Shown here: positions 7,397 to 13,403 of the stretch, in pieces | How positions within the stretch are numbered: position 1 is the first letter of the stretch | Layout: the number at the start of each line of letters is the position of its first letter | Source: Moorena bouillonii PNG | GTDB lineage: Bacteria; Cyanobacteriota; Cyanobacteriia; Cyanobacteriales; Coleofasciculaceae | DNA length: 32,801 nt | Direction: 5' to 3' | Assembly (NCBI RefSeq): GCF_001942495.1 | Contig: NZ_MKZS01000001.1 | Coordinates: 5,542,161-5,574,961 of the forward strand | The notes under the pieces: generated by a model | The model's input: the letters and a program-made list of their open reading frames with translations, nothing else | Databases searched by the model: none | What the model was told of the DNA's origin: nothing | Position numbers and translations under genes: made by a program

Positions 7397-7831
7397 TCAT
7401 CCCCGGTCTAAAGACACGGGGTTTTCAGCGTTTAGATTTTGATAAGCATCCTTATCCCCACCAAATGAATCGACAGAGATTTGGCGCTCTGGCATTGGCT
7501 TGAGAGGGGCGTTGATGGGACTGTGTTTGCAGTAGCAAATTACAACCATATCGAAATCCATGTCAACTGGGATATCTGGTGTGTAGGTTTCAACCCGTGT
7601 AACTTCCCAATCGCTTTGACGGTAATGGGTTGATGAATCTGGATAGTTAGGATCAACAAACTGATCAACTCGAATAAACTCTGGCGGACGGTATCCCGGT
7701 TCAGGCAGCGCCTTGTCGGAGCAGTCGTAATGCTCGAATAAAGTTTTCGTCAGAGAGCCAGAGTGAGCATATTTGCGCTCTTTCCATCCGGGTTGACGCT
7801 TTTCAGCACGAAATACAATCCATTTACGCAT
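7397..7831 (-). CDS. Unknown protein; C-terminus runs into the IS end
   Basis: 144 residues, no family recognised. The sequence is rich in aromatic and charged residues (MRKWIVFRAEKRQPGWKERK, later PPEFIRVDQFVDPNYPDSST) with no membrane segment or signal peptide. The last residues (ENPVSLDRG) are encoded by the IS subterminal hairpin at 7401-7421, so the original C-terminus has probably been replaced by the insertion. Its start codon overlaps the stop of the upstream gene by one base (TAATG), and AGGAG lies about a dozen bases before it, inside the upstream gene. The two genes are therefore probably translated together. Confidence 0.6.
   Translation of the reverse strand: MRKWIVFRAEKRQPGWKERKYAHSGSLTKTLFEHYDCSDKALPEPGYRPPEFIRVDQFVDPNYPDSSTHYRQSDWEVTRVETYTPDIPVDMDFDMVVICYCKHSPINAPLKPMPERQISVDSFGGDKDAYQNLNAENPVSLDRG
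7401..7421. repeat. IS subterminal hairpin, tnpB 5' side
   Basis: CCCCG...CGGGG arms around GTCTTTAGA, differing from 1041-1061 by one base. A second small palindrome (GGCGGCTAAAGCCGC) lies at 7373-7387. Together they look like the left end of the tnpB element, or the right end of a related element that was once adjacent. Confidence 0.6.
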
Positions 7832-8040
7832 TAGTCTTGCTCCTGTTCGGTGTCGTAATAGGATTTGGGAAATTCAGTTTTTCCTTCAAACACACAATCG
7901 ACTTCAAGAATGGGGTTACCTGTTTCCTCAATATCAACCAATTGCCAGCCATATTTCTGTGCCATTTCCTCGCAGCAGTCCTGATCCGCTGCTGCATGGC
8001 GTGACTTGTTTTCGTATTTGTCGTACCTGGGTTTTGCCAT
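7831..8040 (-). CDS. Small unknown protein, upstream partner of 7397-7831
   Basis: 69 residues, hydrophilic and acidic, beginning MAKPRYDKYENKSRHAAADQ and containing CCEEMAQKYGWQLVDIEE. No known family. It is the first gene of a likely two-gene operon, with TAATG overlap to the next gene. Preceding bases (AGGAGC about ten bases before the ATG) give a plausible ribosome-binding site. Confidence 0.55.
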   Translation of the reverse strand: MAKPRYDKYENKSRHAAADQDCCEEMAQKYGWQLVDIEETGNPILEVDCVFEGKTEFPKSYYDTEQEQD

Positions 8041-8346
8041 ACTTAAGTTGCTCCTAGTTCCGTATAGTCGGACTTTGGAGAAGTGGTCTCGGCTGAGTGT
8101 GGCTGTAGTTGCCGGAGCGGATTCTAGATTTCTATTATACAGGTACCAGGCTGTATAGTAATTTATTGGATCTAATCTTCACATTCTAGCCTTTGGCTGG
8201 CTTCGTTTCGAGGTTTTTAAGAGCTCTGCATCGCTACTCCCGATTCCCTCGGTGCGCTTTCCGTAGGCGAATTAAATTCGCCACGGGTCGCACCGCTCCC
8301 GATTCCCGACTCCCCCTAATCTTTTGCGGAATATAATTATCAACTG
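8041..8346. other. Divergent spacer with palindrome and heptamer repeats
   Basis: Lies between the minus-strand pair and the plus-strand GH13 gene. It holds AT-rich stretches around 8135-8175, degenerate ACTCCCGATTCCC heptamers (8235-8250 and 8295-8315) and the 44-bp palindrome at 8251-8294. No open frame of note. Confidence 0.6.
8251..8294. repeat. 44-bp palindrome, family B copy 1
   Basis: Outer arms GGTGCG/CGCACC and an inner GGCGAATTAAATTCGCC palindrome. The reverse complement occurs at 17016-17059 with one mismatch, inside a coding gene, and a degenerate copy at 31006-31053. Confidence 0.9.
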
Positions 8347-10269
8347 GTGTATACCGTTAAAGAAACGAACATCGATTCACCAAAGGTTTCCATCGTGTCC
8401 ACTCCAGTTGAACCATGCTCCCCCCAAACCCTCGCTGAGGCTAACCTGCAACCGAGGGGCAATGTTTATCCCAGTCCCATTACTTGGCGAGACCAGATTC
8501 TATACTTTCTGCTACCTGACCGATTCAGTGATGGGTTAGAAGCAGAACGGAAACAGTTTGACCGTAGTAACCCAGACCAATTTAAAGCCAAAAATAAAGG
8601 TGACTGGATGAGCCAGGGAAAACGGTTTCAAGGGGGTACCCTCAAGGGAATCGAAAGTAAATTGGACTACTTGAAACAATTAGGTGTCACTACCCTTTGG
8701 ATTGGTCCAGTTTGGCGACAACGGATTGAACTAGACACCTATCACGGCTACGGGATTCAAAATTTCCTAGAGGTTGACCCTCGATTTGGCAGCCGTCAGG
8801 ATTTACGGGATTTAGTAGATGCTGCCCATGAGCGGGAAATGTATGTGATCTTAGACATCATTTATAACCACAGCGGCAATAACTTTTTCTACAAAGACGA
8901 GAATGATAATCCTCAGGCTACCCTTCCCTACCGTTTTGAACCCCCTTATCCATTTCATAGTTGGCGTTCTGGCACGGGTAAAGCAATTCCCCAAATCACT
9001 ACAGAAATTGATGGGGTATGGCCTCAAGAATTTCAAAACATGGATTGGTACACTCGTGCTGGTCATATTAACGAATGGGGTGCAGACCCTTGGGAAGACA
9101 AACTGCATCCAGATCTAGAATTTCGCCGAGGAGATTTCTTTGATTTAAAAGACATTAATTTGGCTAAACCGGAAGTCTTAGCAGGGATTATTAAAGTCTA
9201 TCAATACTGGATTGCCCTAAGTGACTGCGATGGATTTCGCATTGATACCGTTAAGCATATTCCTTGGGAAGTTTCCCGTAGTTTTTGTGGTGCTATCCGG
9301 GAATATGCGGAATCGATTGGTAAGGATAACATCCTACTGTTGGGAGAAGTAACCGATGGGGCTCATATGTCCCGCAACTACCTGGAAGTATTTGGTCGCA
9401 ATTTGGATGCTGTGCTTGATATTGGGGAACCCACAAAGCGATTAGCACAGATGGTAAAAGGATTAACACCGCCAAGGGAGTTTTTTGGTCAATTTGAGGA
9501 TCATAATATCCTTGGTAGTCACCGGGAAACGGGACGGTATCATGTTTCGATCTTAGATGACCATGATATGGTTGGACGCGATCGCAAGCATCGGTTTGCT
9601 GCTAATAACTCTATTCCTAGTAAATACCAGCAAATAGCCCATGCGGTAGGGGTGCAACTGACCACGTTGGGTATACCCTGTATCTATTACGGTACTGAAC
9701 AAGCATTTGATGGCACAGAAAACCGCCATGATCCTAGTGTTGAACCAATCAATGAGTATGGCAACATTTCCAATAGCGATCGCTATATTCGTGAATCGAT
9801 GTTTGGGGGTAGCTTTGGGGCATTTGAAACCAGTGGCTGTCACTTCTTTGACTCAGACCATCCCACCTATCTCAGAATTTCTGCGATCGCAAACCTCCGG
9901 AATCGACCAGATGTGATTGGTAAAACCCTACGTGGCGGTCGTCAATACCTCCGAGAAACCTCCTATCTCGGCAAACCTTTTGCTATTCCTGATGCTGGAG
10001 AATTAATTGCCTGGTCAAGGATTCTCTACAATCAAGAAATTCTGGTTGCTTTAAACACCCATGGCACTGAAAACCGTGGTGCATACGTCACCATTGATGC
10101 CTCACTACACCCCCATGGGTCAACCCTTACTCTGCTCTACAACAGTTACTGGAGTAACTCTCAATTACGCAATCCACCCCAGAATCAAACTGTAATCGTT
10201 CAACATGACGAGGGTAGGGCAACCGTCAGGATTGAGTTACCTCCTAGTGGCATGATGATTTTGGCCTAG
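8347..10269 (+). CDS. GH13 alpha-amylase family glycosidase
   Basis: 640 residues from a GTG start; no clear ribosome-binding site, so the start could lie slightly elsewhere. The alpha-amylase (beta/alpha)8 motifs appear in order: region I DIIYNHSG near residue 170, region II DGFRIDTVKH with nucleophile Asp300, region III LLGEVTDG with acid/base Glu334, and region IV DDHDMVG with Asp407. The Asn usually before His in region IV is Asp here. The early segment YFLLPDRFSDG is the common GH13 opening, and the last 100 residues form the usual beta domain. It acts on alpha-glucans; exact specificity (maltogenic, trehalose-forming or glucosyl-transferring) cannot be read from the sequence. There is no signal peptide, which suggests a cytoplasmic enzyme of glycogen metabolism. 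Confidence 0.9.
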   Translation: MYTVKETNIDSPKVSIVSTPVEPCSPQTLAEANLQPRGNVYPSPITWRDQILYFLLPDRFSDGLEAERKQFDRSNPDQFKAKNKGDWMSQGKRFQGGTLKGIESKLDYLKQLGVTTLWIGPVWRQRIELDTYHGYGIQNFLEVDPRFGSRQDLRDLVDAAHEREMYVILDIIYNHSGNNFFYKDENDNPQATLPYRFEPPYPFHSWRSGTGKAIPQITTEIDGVWPQEFQNMDWYTRAGHINEWGADPWEDKLHPDLEFRRGDFFDLKDINLAKPEVLAGIIKVYQYWIALSDCDGFRIDTVKHIPWEVSRSFCGAIREYAESIGKDNILLLGEVTDGAHMSRNYLEVFGRNLDAVLDIGEPTKRLAQMVKGLTPPREFFGQFEDHNILGSHRETGRYHVSILDDHDMVGRDRKHRFAANNSIPSKYQQIAHAVGVQLTTLGIPCIYYGTEQAFDGTENRHDPSVEPINEYGNISNSDRYIRESMFGGSFGAFETSGCHFFDSDHPTYLRISAIANLRNRPDVIGKTLRGGRQYLRETSYLGKPFAIPDAGELIAWSRILYNQEILVALNTHGTENRGAYVTIDASLHPHGSTLTLLYNSYWSNSQLRNPPQNQTVIVQHDEGRATVRIELPPSGMMILA

Positions 10270-10362
10270 GGATTCTACCGCAAAACTATCGATGATTATA
10301 ACATTTTACTGGTTTAGCGATGTGAGGGGTTGCACCCCACATTTAGTTTGTTATACTGAGAT

Positions 10363-10420
10363 CAAGTAGATACACCCTGATGATCAAGAGAGTCACAAGC
10401 ACGGCTCTCTATTTTTTTTT
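10363..10420 (+). ncRNA. Tandem small RNA, copy A (divergent)
   Basis: Predicted transcript downstream of TTGCAC (10330-10335), a 16-nt spacer and TATACT (10352-10357). It ends in a terminator stem (AGAGAG...CTCTCT) followed by a ten-T run. It differs from the other copies at several positions (GATCAAGTAGATACACC; CACAAGCACGG). The start is estimated from the -10 box. Confidence 0.65.
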
Positions 10421-10613
10421 GAGATTGCTGAACAGTTCTGATGGTGATTGAAGTCAAGGGTTTCAAGGGTTTCAAGTCAACTGGTGGTTGCTGCATGAGT
10501 GCGAACGCTTCATCCCAATCATTAAGCCGATGCACACTATTAAGTTTTGTAACATTTTACTGGGCTAAAGGGGTGAGGGGTTGCACCCCACATTTATCTT
10601 GCTATACTTAGAT

Positions 10614-10669
10614 CAGTAGATGCACCCTGATGATCGAGAGAGTCACACCAACGGCTCTCTATTTTTTTT
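10614..10669 (+). ncRNA. Tandem small RNA, copy B
   Basis: Promoter TTGCAC (10581-10586), 16 nt, TATACT (10603-10608). The RNA has a first hairpin (ATCAG around TAGATGCACC, closing with CTGAT), a short GATC link, then a terminator hairpin whose loop carries TCACACC, and a T-run. Confidence 0.72.
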
Positions 10670-10853
10670 GAGATTGCTGAAAAATTCTAATGGTGTTTGA
10701 AGTCAAGGGTTTCAAGTCAACTGGTGGTTGCTGCATGAGTGCGTACGCTTGATCAGAATCATTAAGCCGATGCACACTATTAAGTTTTGTAACATTTTAC
10801 TGGGCTAAAGGGGTGAGGGGTTGCACCCCACATTTATCTTGCTATACTTAGAT

Positions 10854-10911
10854 CAGTAGATGCACCCTGATGATCGAGAGAGTCACACCAACGGCTCTCT
10901 TATTTTTTTTT
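10854..10911 (+). ncRNA. Tandem small RNA, copy C
   Basis: Promoter TTGCAC (10821-10826) and TATACT (10843-10848). Same 5' hairpin and same terminator loop as copy B; one extra T before the A of the T-tract. Confidence 0.72.
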
Positions 10912-11076
10912 GAGATGGCTTAACAGTTCTTTACGTATTTGAAGTTATAGCTTTGGAAGCGGTGCGTACGCTTCATCCCAATCATTAAGCCTCACCAAAC
11001 TATTAAGTTTTGTAACATTTTGCTTTGGGAAAGGGGTGAGGGGTTGCACCCCACATTTATCTTGCTATACTTAGAT

Positions 11077-11133
11077 CAGTAGATGCACCCTGATGATCGA
11101 GAGAGTCACACCAACGGCTCTCTATTTTTTTTT
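11077..11133 (+). ncRNA. Tandem small RNA, copy D
   Basis: Promoter TTGCAC (11044-11049) and TATACT (11066-11071). The transcript is identical to copy B up to the T-run, although its upstream spacer is different. Confidence 0.72.
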
Positions 11134-11317
11134 GAGATTGCTGAAAAATTCTAATGGTGTTTGAAGTCAAGGGTTTCAAGTCAACTGGTGGTTGCTGCAT
11201 GAGTGCGTACGCTTGATCAGAATCATTAAGCCGATGCACACTATTAAGTTTTGTAACATTTTACTGGGCTAAAGGGGTGAGGGGTTGCACCCCACATTTA
11301 TCTTGCTATACTTAGAT

Positions 11318-11375
11318 CAGTAGATGCACCCTGATGATCGAGAGAGTCACACCAACGGCTCTCTATTTTTTTTTT
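11318..11375 (+). ncRNA. Tandem small RNA, copy E
   Basis: Promoter TTGCAC (11285-11290) and TATACT (11307-11312). The transcript is the same as copies B-D and ends in nine to ten T residues. Confidence 0.72.
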
Positions 11376-11535
11376 GAGATGCCTTAAGAGTTATTTACTT
11401 ATTTGAATAGGTTTTAAGCGGCGCGAACGCTTGATCCCAATCATTAAGCCGATGCACACTCTTAAGTTTTGTAACATTTTGCTGGCTTCGAGGGATGAGG
11501 GGTTGCACCCCACATTTATCTTGCTATACTTAGAT

Positions 11536-11591
11536 CAGTAGATGCACCCTGATGATCGAGAGAGTCACACCAACGGCTCTCTATTTTTTTT
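11536..11591 (+). ncRNA. Tandem small RNA, copy F
   Basis: Promoter TTGCAC (11503-11508) and TATACT (11525-11530). Its T-run ends at 11591, 85 bases before the dynamin-like gene. A further TATACT at 11595-11600 follows directly and might serve that gene. Confidence 0.7.
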
Positions 11592-11676
11592 GGCTATACT
11601 GTATTTGCTATCGTGCTGAGTGGTGGGTTCAAGTCGAGGAGTCGAAGCAAAGACCAATTACTGAACACAACTTGTC

Positions 11677-13311
11677 ATGGAAGATCAGGAAATCGATCAG
11701 TCTGTTGTTAATTCTCTTAGGTCTGCTATCGGTCTGCTTGATTTACAGCAAGACTCACCCTTGCGAAAGGATGTGATTGCCCTGTGCGACCATTTAGAAA
11801 ATCCCACATTTAGGATTGCTGTCTTTGGTCCGTTTAATTATGGAAAATCCACCTTGCTCAATGCTTTGCTAGGAAAGCGCACTCTGCCCATTGGTCTAAT
11901 TCCCACTACAGGGGCTGCGATTCATATCCGATATGGAGAAGAATTGCATACTCGAATTACCCTCACTGATGGCACAGAAATTAGTGAAAATAGCACAGAG
12001 GTCCTCAAGCGCTATGCTATCCTAGATGAGCAACGGTGTATGCGGTCTGATGTCGCTTCGGTAGAGGTTTACTGTCCCCATCCCTTCCTAAAAACTGGTG
12101 TAGAATTTCTGGATTTACCAGGAACAAATGACCGGGAAGCTCAGGATAAATTAGTGCGCGACCAACTGCTAACGGCAGATTTAGTAGTTCAAGTACTGGA
12201 TGGTCGCCAGCTGATGACCTTGGGTGAGCGGGAAAACCTGAGAGATTGGTTAATAGATAGAGGAATCAAGACTGTTGTTTTTGTAGTCAATTTCCTGAAT
12301 TTATTGGAACCTAATCAGCAAAAAGAAGTCCAGACTAGGCTACGGTTTGTAGCGGAAAGTTTTCGGTCGGAATTACCGAATACCCTTAGTAACTTGTATC
12401 GCGTTGATGCCCTACCGGCTTTGAGAGCTAGACTAAAAGGATTATCTGAGCAAGCACACACGACGGGATTGGCGATGTTTGAATCAGCACTGCAAAGTAT
12501 CGTAGCTGCTCAACTGGAAAAGACAACGGTTCGCCTGGATCGTGTGGATGCGATCGCAACTCAAGTTAAAGCAGCACTACAGTCTAAAATCCAAGTCATC
12601 AACTCAGAATTAGAAACTGTTCAACAGAAGCATCAGGCTAAACTTGAGCTACAACAAAAAGCTCAGAAATTGATTAAACAAGGATTCCAAGCCGCTGTTT
12701 CTGATTTCGAGAGTTGGCTCTATTTGCCCAAACTGTTAGAACGCTATCAATCGAAACTTCTGACAGCACTTCAGCAAGGGGAATTTAACCCTTGGCAAGC
12801 ACAATTCCAACAAGACATGGATGGATATCAACAAGCAATCCAGGAATGGGTTGATAAAGCTTGTGAGTTTTTTGAGCATCAGTCTCCTGGTAAGCTAATC
12901 ATTTCTGTTCCCGATACTCCCCAAGTTATTATACCTGAGCCTCCCGACTCTTCCGAGGAGTTAAAGAAAGTTATCCCAATTGCTCTTTCTACTGGAATCC
13001 GTTTGGCTTTAAAAGGTAAAGTGGGCGCAGCTATGGCTGGAGGGGCTAGCTATATCCTCAGTAAAGGGGCAAAGAAAAATAAGTCAGATTCATCCGCTGA
13101 CTCTTATGACCATCAAGTAGCCCAAGCCTTAAGTGATGCAGCTAAGGATTATCTGACTTGTTTCAGTACTGACGCTTTCTCCATGGTGCGTCAGTATCAA
13201 ACCAAGGCAGAGAAAGTGATCAGTTTGCCAAGAAATCAAGAACAACAGGATGTCAGCAGCAACGTTTATCAGCTGCAGTTATTAAATAGTGTTTTAGAAA
13301 GATTGAATTAA
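11677..13311 (+). CDS. Dynamin-like GTPase
   Basis: 544 residues. The P-loop GPFNYGKST is at residues 51-59, a switch I Thr lies in IPTTGA near 78, and G3 is DLPGTND at 146-152. The G4 position reads VVNFLNLL instead of the usual T/NKxD, as in several bacterial dynamins. A long helical stalk follows (Gln-rich, about 290-400). A hydrophobic Ala/Gly segment near residues 430-455 (GAAMAGGASYILSKGAKK) is a candidate paddle that inserts into membrane. Bacterial dynamin-like proteins bind and remodel membranes; some protect against membrane stress or phage. It stands alone rather than as the usual tandem pair. The start ATG is preceded by AACTTGTC with no evident Shine-Dalgarno. Confidence 0.85.
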   Translation: MEDQEIDQSVVNSLRSAIGLLDLQQDSPLRKDVIALCDHLENPTFRIAVFGPFNYGKSTLLNALLGKRTLPIGLIPTTGAAIHIRYGEELHTRITLTDGTEISENSTEVLKRYAILDEQRCMRSDVASVEVYCPHPFLKTGVEFLDLPGTNDREAQDKLVRDQLLTADLVVQVLDGRQLMTLGERENLRDWLIDRGIKTVVFVVNFLNLLEPNQQKEVQTRLRFVAESFRSELPNTLSNLYRVDALPALRARLKGLSEQAHTTGLAMFESALQSIVAAQLEKTTVRLDRVDAIATQVKAALQSKIQVINSELETVQQKHQAKLELQQKAQKLIKQGFQAAVSDFESWLYLPKLLERYQSKLLTALQQGEFNPWQAQFQQDMDGYQQAIQEWVDKACEFFEHQSPGKLIISVPDTPQVIIPEPPDSSEELKKVIPIALSTGIRLALKGKVGAAMAGGASYILSKGAKKNKSDSSADSYDHQVAQALSDAAKDYLTCFSTDAFSMVRQYQTKAEKVISLPRNQEQQDVSSNVYQLQLLNSVLERLN

Positions 13312-13334
13312 GAATGGTGAATTAAGAATTTAGA

Positions 13335-13390
13335 ATTCTGTCAGCCTTTGGCTGATCGCTGAATGCTGAATGCTGAATGCTGATAGCTAA
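13335..13390. terminator. Hairpin between convergent genes
   Basis: TCAGCC TTT GGCTGA forms a perfect 6-bp hairpin (13340-13354) between the convergent dynamin and CHAT genes. It is followed by tandem GCTGAAT repeats (13357-13382). There is no long T-run, so termination is possible but not certain. Confidence 0.4.
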
Positions 13391-13403
13391 TATCTTAATA
13401 CTT

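Larger units (their letters stand above)
1041..7421 (-). mobile_element. IS200/IS605-type (tnpB-only) insertion sequence, enlarged by two group II introns
   Basis: The limits are set by two near-identical subterminal hairpins, 1041-1061 and 7401-7421, each with CCCCG...CGGGG arms around GTCTTTAGA. Such hairpins are typical of IS200/IS605 ends. Between them is a single tnpB gene on the minus strand in three exons. No tnpA is present, so this is an IS1341-like, tnpB-only type. The exact element ends were not determined, because elements of this family make no target duplication. Without the introns and hairpins the element would be about 1.5 kb. With several disruptions in tnpB it is almost certainly not autonomously active. 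Confidence 0.7.
10270..11676. repeat. Long-unit tandem repeat region (six units, spacing 222-251 bp)
   Basis: Six repeats of about 220-250 bp, each carrying the same conserved block (GAGGGGTTGCACCCCACATT through a T-run). The blocks start with TTGCAC at 10330, 10581, 10821, 11044, 11285 and 11503. Spacer parts vary: units B-C and D-E share nearly identical 240-bp spacers, whereas units A, C-D and E-F differ. The coding potential is negligible. The strongest conservation covers promoter, transcript and terminator, as described for the ncRNA entries. Confidence 0.95.

Noticed and set aside
10363-11591. Identification of the array RNA as Yfr1
   Set aside because: Both have a CACAC motif and two hairpins, but Yfr1 has its ACUCCUCACAC core single-stranded between hairpins, whereas here the UCACACC lies in the terminator loop and the rest does not match.
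10270-11676. CRISPR array or tandem protein repeat
   Set aside because: The units are over 220 bp, spacers are themselves repeated, and no frame stays open across them. Promoter and terminator signals explain the conserved part better.
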